Origin: an uncultured Pirellula sp.
GTDB taxonomy: Bacteria > Planctomycetota > Planctomycetia > Pirellulales > Pirellulaceae
Direction of reading: 5' to 3'
Assembly: GCA_903892355.1 (NCBI GenBank)
Contig: CAITIE010000049.1
Coordinates: 1-37,277, forward strand
DNA: 37,277 bases
Shown: positions 1 to 8,118 of the stretch, in pieces
Numbering within the stretch: position 1 is the stretch's first letter
Layout: each line of letters opens with the position of its first letter
The notes under the pieces: generated by a model
What the model saw: the letters and a program-made list of their open reading frames with translations, nothing else
What the model was told of the DNA's origin: nothing
Database searches by the model: none
Translations under genes and position numbers: made by a program

Positions 1-190
1 AGTATGGATGCCGGGGTGACGAAGTCCCCCGGTAGCCGAGCGCCCTAACTCTTCTTCAGGCCCAACGGGCCGACAGTATGGTTTCTTCAGGCCCGAATGG
101 GCCGGTAGTATGGATGCCGGGGTGACGAAGTCCCCCGGTAGCCGAGCGCCCTAACTCTTCTTCAGGCCCGAATGGGCCGGCAGTGTAATA
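1..190. repeat. Cluster of palindromic intergenic repeats
   Basis: Bases 1-63 recur exactly at 107-169 (period 106). Embedded are three copies of a shorter element, TTCAGGCCC-AA-GGGCC followed by AGTATGG or similar, at about 54-80, 86-113 and 162-190; each holds a GGCCC/GGGCC inverted repeat. The long copy also contains CCGGGG..CCCCGG arms. No reading frame across it looks coding. Such GC-rich palindromic elements are typical dispersed intergenic repeats; the window start probably cuts the array. Function unknown. Confidence 0.85.
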
Positions 191-208
191 TTTCGCGCAA
201 GGAGAGGC

Positions 209-685
209 TCATTTCGGCGTGGATATGGGAAAGCACGTATCGGAGCGGGGCAGCCATCGTCGGCGTCCGCGATGCTGGATCGCGCTGTCGATCGCTTTGC
301 GAAGTTGGCCACGGATTTTCCAGAGGACTCCAAGTATCGCTTGAACTGGATCGAATCGCTGTTGGCCCGGGTGGAACTTCAATGGTCTCAAGCTGAAACC
401 GAGGGGGCGACGGTGGATTGGCAGCTCGCCAGCGAACAGTATCAGCAACTCTCCGGCTCGTCCGTGCCAACCTCTAAATTTGAGTTCCATCAAAATCAAC
501 TCGAATCGCTTCGCGCTCGCATGTAAGAGAAAAGCTGCTTCCAGTTCTCGATCTTTGGCATTCTCTCTGCTTTTGAGAGTCTTCATCATTGCCACCGCAG
601 ACTCCACGTAATCCCAATTACCCTGCTCGACTCCCTCAGTGATCGAAGCTCTCAAGCGATCATCCTTGGAGAGTAAGACTGGCAT
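209..685 (-). CDS. Hypothetical protein, doubtful
   Basis: A minus-strand frame with an ATG at 685 (GTG alternative at 730). The first ~55 residues (LLSKDDRLRASITEGVEQGN, then a helical, charged stretch ending HASAKRFE) look like a real helical protein. The remainder, from about residue 65, is Arg/Pro/Trp-rich and runs antisense to the TPR-like remnant, so it is probably read-through into non-coding sequence. No domain recognised. It may be a small gene whose 3' end was replaced when the repeats arrived. I hold this call loosely. Confidence 0.25.
   Translation of the reverse strand: MPVLLSKDDRLRASITEGVEQGNWDYVESAVAMMKTLKSRENAKDRELEAAFLLHASAKRFELILMELKFRGWHGRAGELLILFAGELPIHRRPLGFSLRPLKFHPGQQRFDPVQAILGVLWKIRGQLRKAIDSAIQHRGRRRWLPRSDTCFPISTPK
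272..526 (+). pseudogene. Decayed fragment of a TPR-like helical protein
   Basis: An 84-codon frame reads like the C-terminal end of a helical repeat protein: a TPR-like helix with AVDRFAKLATDFPEDSKYR, then LLARVELQ and a closing helix QNQLESLRARM before a TAA stop. The spacing and residues (FAKLATDFP) match the style of TPR tails on planctomycetal kinases and other repeat proteins. The frame stays open upstream to the repeats at 190, but that part (Arg/Gly/Ser-rich) does not look like protein and has no ribosome site. I infer a 5'-truncated remnant, possibly cut by the palindromic repeats. It overlaps a weak minus-strand ORF, and only one of the two can be real. Confidence 0.4.
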
Positions 686-930
686 GCTATCGGAAGGCTG
701 TTGTGTATGCGAAGCGGGCGTGAGGTTCACTTTCCGCGGTGCAACTAGGGGTTCGCGGATGCCGGTATAGTGAAATCCACCATCTGGGAATAAGAAACTA
801 CCTGATTGGCTCGGTCGCTAGAAATTGGATCATTAGACGTATTAAGCTTCCTTCAAGGATGCTGCAACCAAGATCGGATGCTTGGGGATGGTTACCCCGA
901 GTCGTATTCACGACCACTGGAGGATTTGAA

Positions 931-1377
931 ATGCGCATTGTCATTGCGGACAAGAATGGCCCCGCCATGAGACCTCTTCAATCGTATTTGAGGTCCCACG
1001 GGCACGACGTGGAGTTGGCAGCCGACGGCTTGGCGTGTTTGTTTTCACTTCGCGAAATGGTGCCCGACGTCATGGTCATCGGAATCGAATTGGATGGTAT
1101 GGCAAGCGAACAAATACTCACGACCATGGAGCAGACCCCACGGCTCCGAAATGTCCCCGTCCTTTTGATGGTCTCACCGGAAAGCGACACCGACCTGCGT
1201 CGACATCCAATGGTCGTGTCCGCAGCACGCCCATCGACTCGGTTTGATGATCTCGCACGCCAGTTGAGTTTTCTCAATATCCTCAATGACACAGGAATTC
1301 GCATGAAGGGCAAGCGTCCGATGCAGTTCGCCTCAAGTTCCGTCATGAGGATGGAAAATAAGGTTGGGACCGCATGA
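931..1377 (+). CDS. Degenerate response-regulator receiver domain protein
   Basis: 148 residues, a single CheY-like receiver fold plus a ~25-residue basic tail. The ATG at 931 is chosen because a GGAGG-type ribosome site lies at 920-924; an upstream open frame to 739 has no signal. Visible receiver features: beta-1 IVIADKN with Asp7 as the remaining acidic-pocket residue, helix QSYLRSHGHDVELAADG, beta-3 PDVMVIGIELDGM, and beta-4 PVLLMVS. The phosphoacceptor position, normally Asp before the I-E-L-x-G-M segment, is Gly51, and the conserved beta-5 Lys is not apparent (AARPSTRF). It is therefore probably a pseudo-receiver that cannot be phosphorylated in the usual way and may act by protein binding. 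No kinase or output domain is nearby. Upstream 731-930 holds only small imperfect hairpins. Confidence 0.75.
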   Translation: MRIVIADKNGPAMRPLQSYLRSHGHDVELAADGLACLFSLREMVPDVMVIGIELDGMASEQILTTMEQTPRLRNVPVLLMVSPESDTDLRRHPMVVSAARPSTRFDDLARQLSFLNILNDTGIRMKGKRPMQFASSSVMRMENKVGTA

Positions 1378-1460
1378 CTCGGTCGGTATCTCATGGAACG
1401 TTGGGTTGCTAGTTAGTGCATCTGTGATTTGGTTTCCAACGTTCCTCCACGTGGTGTCAA

Positions 1461-1521
1461 TCGTCATCTGCGGTACGGCAAGCCTGAAAACCGTCATGGT
1501 TCCTGGTACCGCAGATGACGA
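1461..1521. other. 16-bp perfect inverted repeat (hairpin)
   Basis: TCGTCATCTGCGGTAC at 1461-1476 is matched by its exact reverse complement at 1506-1521, leaving a 29-base loop. A second inverted repeat, GGAACGTTGG at 1395-1404 and CCAACGTTCC at 1436-1445, lies just upstream. Both follow the receiver gene stop at 1377. There is no T-run, so an ordinary intrinsic terminator is unlikely. It could stabilise the mRNA 3' end, be a processed structured RNA, or be a remnant of a small mobile repeat. Confidence 0.8.
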
Positions 1522-1550
1522 TTCACCCGTGAGGTTTCGGAAAGCCTGTT

Positions 1551-2040
1551 CCCTTCGCGGCTTCGCGTGCCGTATATCCGAACCATGTCTCACGCGAAGA
1601 CGCGAAGAGCGCGAAGTTTGATCCGAGTAGGTTCGAGCTCATTCTCATCGCGAAAATGTAGTCTCAATCCCAACCGGCCAATCCGTACGGTTGATACGGA
1701 ATCTCTACGAAAAAGAAGATTTCCTGATCCTTCCAACATACTCGACCCTTCGCGTCCTTCGCGGCTTCGCGTGCCGTATATCCGAACCATGCCTCACGCG
1801 AAGACGCGAAGAGCGCGAAGTTTGATCCGAGTAGGTTCGAGCTGATTCTCATCGCGAAAATGTAGTCTCAATCCCAACCGGCCAATCCGTACGACTGATA
1901 GGGAATCTCTACGAAAAAGAAGATCTCCTGATCCTTCCAACATACTCAACCCTTCGCGTCCTTCGCGGCTTCGCGTGCCGTATATCCGAACCATGTCTCA
2001 CGCGAAGACGCGAAGAGCGCGAAGTTTGATCCGAGTAGGT
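1551..2040. repeat. 204-bp direct repeats with internal hairpins (about 2.4 copies)
   Basis: The unit CTTCGCGTGCCGTATATCCG recurs at about 1561, 1765 and 1969, an exact 204-bp period. Two copies are complete and the third ends near 2040. Each junction carries imperfect inverted arms of about 26 bases (CTTCGCG-rich left arm, CACGCGAAGACGCGAAG right arm) around a loop containing CCGTATATCCGAACCATG. Copies differ by only a few substitutions, so amplification is recent or homogenised. The CTTCGCG/CGCGAAG arms resemble dispersed REP/BIME-like elements found in many environmental bacteria. Short ORFs across it are repeats of one another in all frames and are not genes. With 1378-1550 this fills a 700-base gene-free stretch. 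Confidence 0.9.
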
Positions 2041-2079
2041 TGGAGCGGATTCGCGTCGCGAGTTTAAGGTCTCGTTTGT

Positions 2080-2667
2080 TTACAGTTTGCCTTCGACCGC
2101 GAGTTGGTGGAAGAAATGCTGGACGGTGTTTTGGTTTTTGAGCAACCAATCGATTCCTGGTTCGTTGTTCATCGCTTTGGCAATCGCCTTCGTGGTCGCT
2201 TCGCGGTTGGTCTTGAACAACACCTCCGGATCGTACTTGGCGGTGGTGATCGATGGATCGAGCCATACCGAGACGATGATTCCCAGATCATTTGCTTTGG
2301 CCTTGGGAATATGCCCCTCGCGCACCGCGTCTAAAACTCCGTGAGCGATGGCTGCTTGAACAGTACCCATCAGGATGTTTGTGTACTTTTCGTTGTTCAC
2401 GGTCACTTTGCTGACCATGACCGTCGCCGGTCGAACTTGGACATCGCAGTTGAGGATTGCGAAGATCTTTGAGTGGCCTTTAGATTGATTGCCGATCATG
2501 TTCGCGATGGCGTATCCGACTGGACCATCGAGTTCCCCGATGATGACTTCGGGTTCCGCGGCCGACCACGCTTCGGTTGACTCTACAAGGGCCTCGCCGG
2601 TTCGCATCACGATGCGGCCTGGGTTCTTCTTTTTCGAGGATTTAGTTGATGCCTTTTTCTTTGCCAT
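2080..2667 (-). CDS. fae: Formaldehyde-activating enzyme (Fae) family protein
   Basis: 195 residues with an ~18-residue Lys-rich N-terminal extension before a Fae domain. Family enzymes condense formaldehyde with tetrahydromethanopterin (EC 4.2.1.147) in cytoplasmic C1 oxidation, a pathway known in planctomycetes. Recognisable stretches: GEALV (24-28), IIGELDGPVG (42-51), NQSKGHSKIFAIL, the RPATVMVSKVTVNN signature, AAIAHGVLDAVREGHIPK, DLGIIVSVWLDP, and NREATTKAIAKAMNNEPGID. The active-site His of characterised Fae, in the segment NEVAHIDLIIG, aligns without gaps to Glu38 (AAEPEVIIG). Activity as a classical Fae is therefore doubtful, and it may be one of the divergent Fae-like paralogues. 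It lies 50 bases downstream of the symporter gene, probably cotranscribed. Family call firm, reaction uncertain. Confidence 0.88.
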   Translation of the reverse strand: MAKKKASTKSSKKKNPGRIVMRTGEALVESTEAWSAAEPEVIIGELDGPVGYAIANMIGNQSKGHSKIFAILNCDVQVRPATVMVSKVTVNNEKYTNILMGTVQAAIAHGVLDAVREGHIPKAKANDLGIIVSVWLDPSITTAKYDPEVLFKTNREATTKAIAKAMNNEPGIDWLLKNQNTVQHFFHQLAVEGKL

Positions 2668-2717
2668 GCTGAATGCTCTGGGAATGGTGAGAGGTGAAAC
2701 TGTAAATCGATGGAAAC

Positions 2718-4208
2718 CTAGACGTGTTTATGTTCCAAATCGCCGATGTGTTCGAGGTTGATATGGCACCGATTGCCGATCCATTGAGGGCCGAGCGATC
2801 CCGCGACCATACCAAGCACCGCGCCGAAGAGTCCGGAGAGCTGCGATGGGATCACCGAGTCCAAACCAGCAAACCCCGGAATGGAACTCGAGAAGGATAC
2901 GAGCGCCCACAAGCTGATGCCGAGGACGATCGACCATACGGCTCCTTGGGTGGTGGCTTTCTTCCAGTAAAGTCCCGCAGTTAGTGGAATAAAGGATCCG
3001 ACCAAGGTGACTTGGTAGGCGCTTGAGACCAGCTCGTAAATCGGTGTGCCTTTGGCGAGGATCGCGTAGGTCAAAACCATGCAAGTGAATACAAGGATCG
3101 TCAGCCGCATCGCGAGCAACACTTGTTTATCGCGGAGGCTCGGGACTAGGTGCCGCAAGATGTTTTCAACGAAGCTCGTCGACGGAGCCAGCAAAGTTGC
3201 CGACGACGTGGACTTGATCGCGGAGACCAATGCCCCAAAGAAGAAGACTTGGGCGATGAATGGCATGTGGTCCAAGATCATCGTCGGGAGCACTTTCTGA
3301 GGATCGTTCTCCAACAGTTCCGCGGCATGTTCAGGCATTTTGAGGAGCGCGGCGCAGACGATGAACATCGGAACGAAGGCGAATGCGAGGTAGCACAGGC
3401 CACCGATGATCGCACCGAGTCGTGCTGATTTTACATCCCGGGCCGACATCACCCGTTGGAAGACGTCTTGTTGGGGGATTGAGCCGAACATCATCGTGAT
3501 TGCAGCTGCGATAAAGAACGCCCAATCCTTGATATTGGTTTCGGGGAGGATTTGAAACCAACCCTTTTGATCCGCGAGGCTGAAAACATTCTTCGCTCCT
3601 CCGACCATTTCGGAGGAGGTCCAGGCGATGTAGGACAGACCGATGACCAAGACAATCATTTGGATGAAGTCGGTCCAGGCGACGGCGAGCATTCCACCCA
3701 TCATCACGTAGACCAGCACGAGAACGGTGCCGATGATCATCCCGGCCTCTTGGCTGATTTGATCTGCCGAAAGAATTGAGAAGACCAATCCGAGGGCGGT
3801 GATTTGGGCGGCGACCCAACCCAGGTAGCTGATGATGATCATGATCGAGCACATGACTTCGACGATGACCCCAAAACGCTTGCGATAGAAATCGCCGATC
3901 GTCAGGAGTTTCATTTTGTAGAGTCGGGTTGCGAAGAAGAGTCCGACCAGGACCAGGCACATCGACGCCCCGAAGGGGTCCTCGATAACCGCTTTAAGCC
4001 CCCCGTCGACGAACTTGGCAGGGATCCCCATGACCGTTTCGGCCCCGAACCAGGTCGCGAAGCTGGTGGTGATGACCATGATCAGGGGCAAGCTATGACC
4101 TGCCACTGCGAAGTCTTCGGTATTTTTAATCCGAGTGCCTGCCCATGCGCCGACGGCTAGAGTCCCTACGAGGTAGAGCAGAACAAATACAAGAAGCAAT
4201 GTATTCAT
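2718..4208 (-). CDS. Sodium:solute symporter family (SSS/SLC5) transporter
   Basis: 496 residues, hydrophobic throughout, with about 13 membrane segments and almost no soluble domain, the usual size for the sodium:solute symporter family. The N-terminus (LYLVGTLAVGAWAGTRIKNT, EDFAVAGHSLP) and the segment MMGGMLAVAWTDFIQMIVLV match family signatures. This class moves organic solutes (sugars, amino acids, carboxylates) into the cytoplasm with Na+; the substrate cannot be read from sequence. It starts at ATG 4208, 59 bases after the RNase gene stop, and is followed by the Fae homologue 50 bases on, so the three probably share a transcript. A link to C1 or amino-acid uptake is only suggested by the neighbour. 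Confidence 0.9.
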   Translation of the reverse strand: MNTLLLVFVLLYLVGTLAVGAWAGTRIKNTEDFAVAGHSLPLIMVITTSFATWFGAETVMGIPAKFVDGGLKAVIEDPFGASMCLVLVGLFFATRLYKMKLLTIGDFYRKRFGVIVEVMCSIMIIISYLGWVAAQITALGLVFSILSADQISQEAGMIIGTVLVLVYVMMGGMLAVAWTDFIQMIVLVIGLSYIAWTSSEMVGGAKNVFSLADQKGWFQILPETNIKDWAFFIAAAITMMFGSIPQQDVFQRVMSARDVKSARLGAIIGGLCYLAFAFVPMFIVCAALLKMPEHAAELLENDPQKVLPTMILDHMPFIAQVFFFGALVSAIKSTSSATLLAPSTSFVENILRHLVPSLRDKQVLLAMRLTILVFTCMVLTYAILAKGTPIYELVSSAYQVTLVGSFIPLTAGLYWKKATTQGAVWSIVLGISLWALVSFSSSIPGFAGLDSVIPSQLSGLFGAVLGMVAGSLGPQWIGNRCHINLEHIGDLEHKHV

Positions 4209-4267
4209 TTGGAGTCACTCCAAGCCGACGGCGAGCACTTTATAGGCGGTCAATTAGCGGCGATCAG

Positions 4268-5932
4268 TTACTTCTGATCGGCGAGGAAGTTTAGTGGGAT
4301 CAATCCACCATCCTTGTCTCGGCAGTCCATTTCGAGATGTTCTGGAAATTGGGAGTCACCGCCGAGGATTTGGATTGAAACGCCGGAGCTCTCTTCGAGG
4401 GAGATGATTTCGCGACGTTTTCGATTGTTCAAGTACGCCGCGACATTTTCGTTCACTCTCACTACGACTTTGGCTGCTCCCTGTTGTTGGCAAGCGAGCA
4501 TCAGCAGTCGGGTGACTTCGATCGACATGCTTTCGGCGGTTTTCACCAACGCTCGGCCGCGGCAGCATGGGCAATCTTCGTAAACGCTCCGTTTGAAGCT
4601 GGGCCGGATCCGTTGACGGGTCATTTCGATCAAGCCGAACGGGCTGGTTCGAAGGATTTTCGTCCGGGCCCGATCCCGTCTCATCGCATCGCGTAGTGAT
4701 TTTTCGACTTTGCGTCGGTGCGATTCTTTACGCATGTCGATGAAGTCATTCACGATCACGCCGCCGAGGTCTCGGAGTCGCAATTGACGAGCGATTTCTT
4801 TAGCCGCGGAGAGATTCAAGTGGAACGCATTTTCTTCGGCGTTGTCTTCATTGCCGCGGAAGTTACCGCTGTTCACGTCGATCGCAACGAGGGCTTCGGT
4901 AGGATCGATCACGATCGATCCACCACCCTTGAGCGGAACCACACGCTGATGGATTTTGGCGATTTCCTGTTCCAGTTTGTAGTGGTGGAAGAGCGGTTCG
5001 CGGCTCTCGTAGAGTTGGATGCGGTTCGCGTAGCGAGGCATTACCAGTTCCATGAACTCTTTGGCGCGATTGAACGCATCGGGGTGATCGAGCACGATTG
5101 AGTCGATATCTTCGGTGAAGGTATCCCGGATGGTGCGAATCATGATATCGCTCTCTTCGTACACATCGCATGGACCAGGTTGGTTCTTGATGCGACGCAC
5201 CAAGCCTTTCCAGAGTCGGAGCAAGTACGCAACGTCGCGCGAGAGTTCTTTCCGCGAGCGTTCTTGGCCGGCGGTTCGAACGATAAACCCGACACCTTTG
5301 GGGATATCGAGTTCGAGCATCATCGACTTGAGTTTGCGTCGTTCGTCTTCGTCTTCGATTTTACGACTGACTCCGACGCGGCCGAGCGAGGGCATGAGCA
5401 CGAGGTAGCGACCGGGGATACTGATGTAGGTCGAGAGAGTAGGACCTTTGGTCCCGATGCCTTCTTTGATCACCTGCACGAGGACTTCGTCACCGCGGCG
5501 AAAGATTTCCTGGATCGGTGGCTTGAAACGAGGTCGACCGCTGCGGAGTCGACCACCCTTGGGGTGTCTCGAATGTCCATGCCGACCGGAGGAGCCGCGA
5601 CCACCTTTGTCCGAATCGGAGTCTTCTTCGTCATCATCATCGATGCCAGGGTTATGGCCGTTCATGATTTCCGCCGGGTCGTAGCCCGCTTGACGGAAGT
5701 ACTGAGGTTCGATGTCGCTGATGTGCAGGAACCCGTTCCGACCCACGCCAAAGTCCACGAATGCGGCTTGGATGCTCGGTTCGATATTGACGATCTTGCC
5801 TTTGTAGATGTTTCCAACCCAATTGCTCTGGCTGGTTCGTTCGGTGTAGAGTTCCTCGAGGGTGCCGTCTTCGAGAAGAGCGATTCGACACTCTTCTTCT
5901 TGGGAGACGTTGATGAGCATTTCCTTCTTCAT
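4268..5932 (-). CDS. rng: Ribonuclease G/E family endoribonuclease
   Basis: 554 residues. It cleaves single-stranded AU-rich RNA during rRNA maturation and mRNA decay in the cytoplasm. Order: short N-terminus with INVSQEEECRIALLEDG, S1 RNA-binding domain (~37-180; NWVGNIYKGKIVNIEPSIQA, FVDFGVGRNGFLHISDI), RNase-H-like 5' sensor, and catalytic DNase-I-like domain with Mg-binding Asp352 (AIDVNSG) and Asp396 (NDFIDM). The zinc-link is CPCC at 454-457. An acidic then Gly/Arg-rich insertion of about 45 residues (91-137) interrupts the S1 domain and is likely disordered. There is no long C-terminal degradosome scaffold, so the length is closer to RNase G than RNase E. The ATG at 5932 has an AAGGAAA ribosome site. 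It follows ptsI by 78 bases. Confidence 0.95.
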   Translation of the reverse strand: MKKEMLINVSQEEECRIALLEDGTLEELYTERTSQSNWVGNIYKGKIVNIEPSIQAAFVDFGVGRNGFLHISDIEPQYFRQAGYDPAEIMNGHNPGIDDDDEEDSDSDKGGRGSSGRHGHSRHPKGGRLRSGRPRFKPPIQEIFRRGDEVLVQVIKEGIGTKGPTLSTYISIPGRYLVLMPSLGRVGVSRKIEDEDERRKLKSMMLELDIPKGVGFIVRTAGQERSRKELSRDVAYLLRLWKGLVRRIKNQPGPCDVYEESDIMIRTIRDTFTEDIDSIVLDHPDAFNRAKEFMELVMPRYANRIQLYESREPLFHHYKLEQEIAKIHQRVVPLKGGGSIVIDPTEALVAIDVNSGNFRGNEDNAEENAFHLNLSAAKEIARQLRLRDLGGVIVNDFIDMRKESHRRKVEKSLRDAMRRDRARTKILRTSPFGLIEMTRQRIRPSFKRSVYEDCPCCRGRALVKTAESMSIEVTRLLMLACQQQGAAKVVVRVNENVAAYLNNRKRREIISLEESSGVSIQILGGDSQFPEHLEMDCRDKDGGLIPLNFLADQK

Positions 5933-6010
5933 CGTACGCTTAATTTCCTTTGGATTGATTTCATTTTTGTGTCAGCGGATGCGGAGGTTGCATCGCGCTG
6001 TTGAAGTTTG

Positions 6011-7759
6011 TCATGCTTGAAGCACGATTTCGGGCACAAGCCCGGCGAGTTGGTTCATTAAGAAGGCTTCGACTTCGCGCGCGGTACTCAGTCGCAACGC
6101 TCGCCATGCCATAGCTTCGCATTGTCCTAGTGTGACAGAGCGGATGGCTTTCTTAATGATAGGGATGGCGGCTGGAGTCAGGCTCAGCGTTCGAATCCCC
6201 ATGCCCACCAGCAGCAGTGCATGAGCTGGATTGTTGCTCATTTCCCCGCACACGCTGGTAGATTTGCCATGTTCAGACACGATCTGATGGGTACGTTGGA
6301 TCAGTCGTAACACAGCTGGATCGCACGCTTGATACAGGTCAGCAACCGAATCGTTACTTCGGTCCACTGCAAGCGTGTATTGCGTCAAGTCGTTGGTGCC
6401 GATGCTGACGAAATCAATTTCGTCGATAAATCGGTCCAACATCAAAACAGCAGCCGGCACCTCGACCATCATGCCGACTTGGACGGCGCAAGGGGTGTAG
6501 TTCCCTTCCGCCCACAAATCCTCCGAAACGCTTCGGAGTAAAAAACGAGCGCTGCGCAATTCGTCTAAAGTCGTGACCATCGGAAACATAATTCGACAGT
6601 CACCTGCGCATGCAGCTCGCAGGATCGCTCGCACTTGGACTCGGAACAAAGCGGGGTTTCTCAAGCTGAGCCGGATTGACCGCAATCCTAGGAACGGATT
6701 GTTTTCCGGTTCTGCAGGGCGAACCATCCCCATTTTGTCCGCTCCCAAATCGAGCGTTCGAATAACCACAGGTCTGTCTTTCATGTCGCGGACGACTTGC
6801 AAGTAAGCCTGATAGTGTTCTTCTTCGGTTGGCTCTGAATCGTGTCCCAAGTAGAGGAACTCGGTCCGGTAGAGACCCACGCCGTCGGCACCGCGAGCGA
6901 GGCATGCCTCGGTCTCATGCGGAAACTCGACATTGGCCATCAGTTCGATACGCACGCCGTCGCTGGTGATCGCCGGCAGGTCTCGAAGTTCCTGAAGCTT
7001 GGTCGCGATCGATTCGCGGGCTTTACGGCGCAGCAGATAGCGCTCGCGCGTGGCGTCGTCGGGCGAGACGATGATGCGACCGAGATGCCCATCCACGATG
7101 ACTTCATCGCCAGATCGGATGTTGTGCAGGAAATTCCCGACACCGACAACTGCGGGTATTTCCATCCCGCGAGCGACGATCGCGGTATGTCCACCAGGTC
7201 CACCCGCTTCGGTGCAGATCCCCAAGACTTTAGATGGGTCGAAGGCGGCGGTTTCACCGGGGGTTAAATCATGGCTGACGACGATGGCTTCGTGAGGCAG
7301 TTCGCGCAGTGTCGGTGCGGGTTTGCCCGATAATGCCTCGAGCAACACACGCTCAACATCTCGCACGTCGGCAGCGCGATCGGCGAGGAATGACGAGCTG
7401 GCCCGACGAAATGCGGCGGCGTACTTGGCAAAGACTTCGCTGACAGCGTACTCGGCAGAGTATTGCTTGTCGCGGATCAAATGCTCGGTTTCGGACCGAA
7501 CATGAGGGTCCAGGAGGAGTTGCTGCTGCGCGGAGAAGATACCGCCGAGGTGCTGGCCCCACGTGGCGGTCGTATGTTCGCGGCTCTCTTCGAGTTTTTG
7601 ATTGGCCTTCTCAACGGCCTCGACCAATCGCAGCCATTCTCGCTCGGTCTCTTCACGAGCGATCAAGCAGCGCGCAAGGCTATACCCTTCGCGGTCGAAA
7701 ACGAGAGCTTTTCCGATCGCAACACCCGGGGAAACCGCGATGCCCTGCAATTCCAGCAT
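6011..7759 (-). CDS. ptsI: PTS enzyme I (phosphoenolpyruvate-protein phosphotransferase)
   Basis: 582 residues, the normal length for enzyme I. It takes phosphate from PEP onto a His and passes it to HPr in the cytoplasm. The N-terminus LQGIAVSPGVAIGKALVF is diagnostic and fixes the start at ATG 7759; an upstream ATG-equivalent at 7816 would add 19 unconserved residues. The active-site His191 sits in GGPGGHTAIVARG. The PEP-binding barrel shows GLYRTEFLYL, ENNPFLGLRSIR, and the signature FVSIGTNDLTQYTLAVDR, ending with the catalytic Cys segment SVCGEMSNNPAHALLLVGMG. It lies 73 bases after ptsH. No sugar permease (EIIB/EIIC) is in the window, so together with the EIIA it probably forms a regulatory PTS. 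Confidence 0.96.
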   Translation of the reverse strand: MLELQGIAVSPGVAIGKALVFDREGYSLARCLIAREETEREWLRLVEAVEKANQKLEESREHTTATWGQHLGGIFSAQQQLLLDPHVRSETEHLIRDKQYSAEYAVSEVFAKYAAAFRRASSSFLADRAADVRDVERVLLEALSGKPAPTLRELPHEAIVVSHDLTPGETAAFDPSKVLGICTEAGGPGGHTAIVARGMEIPAVVGVGNFLHNIRSGDEVIVDGHLGRIIVSPDDATRERYLLRRKARESIATKLQELRDLPAITSDGVRIELMANVEFPHETEACLARGADGVGLYRTEFLYLGHDSEPTEEEHYQAYLQVVRDMKDRPVVIRTLDLGADKMGMVRPAEPENNPFLGLRSIRLSLRNPALFRVQVRAILRAACAGDCRIMFPMVTTLDELRSARFLLRSVSEDLWAEGNYTPCAVQVGMMVEVPAAVLMLDRFIDEIDFVSIGTNDLTQYTLAVDRSNDSVADLYQACDPAVLRLIQRTHQIVSEHGKSTSVCGEMSNNPAHALLLVGMGIRTLSLTPAAIPIIKKAIRSVTLGQCEAMAWRALRLSTAREVEAFLMNQLAGLVPEIVLQA

Positions 7760-7832
7760 GCTGTAGTTTCTCGTTGCATCCCTCAGAGAACGGGAATCAT
7801 TCCCTTCGCGGAGCAACTAGTTCGCTTTGTGT

Positions 7833-8096
7833 TTAAGGTTCATTGAATTGGGAATCGAACAGATGCGAGATCGCTTCGATCGCCGCATCCGCATCGGGGC
7901 CTTGGGCGCGAAGCACCAGCTGGCAGCCTTGCATCGCACCCAAGGTGAGTAAGCTGATCATCGACCGACAGTCAGCGATTTGACCTGCACGTTCCAACTC
8001 GATCTGGCACTGAAAGGCTGTCGCGGCGCGCACGAGTTTATCCGCAGGCCGCATGTGCAACCCTTCTGGATTGAGGACGGTCACCGTACGGTGCAT
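7833..8096 (-). CDS. ptsH: HPr phosphocarrier protein
   Basis: 87 residues, the standard HPr size. It shuttles phosphate from enzyme I to EIIA. The N-terminus reads TVTVLNPEGLHMRPADK, with the phosphorylated His14 (His15 in model HPr). The regulatory site region is CRSMISLLTLGA; Ser45 aligns with the Ser46 that HPr kinase modifies in Firmicutes and some proteobacteria, so that control is possible but no kinase is visible here. The start at ATG 8096 sits 22 bases after the EIIA stop; the frame stays open upstream but without family similarity. Tight spacing with ptsN and ptsI indicates one operon. Confidence 0.95.
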   Translation of the reverse strand: MHRTVTVLNPEGLHMRPADKLVRAATAFQCQIELERAGQIADCRSMISLLTLGAMQGCQLVLRAQGPDADAAIEAISHLFDSQFNEP

Positions 8097-8118
8097 GATG
8101 GCGGAATTGGTTTGCACG

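Noticed and set aside
5180-6004. Plus-strand 274-residue ORF
   Set aside because: It is the antisense shadow of the RNase G/E gene, whose S1 and catalytic motifs are unmistakable.
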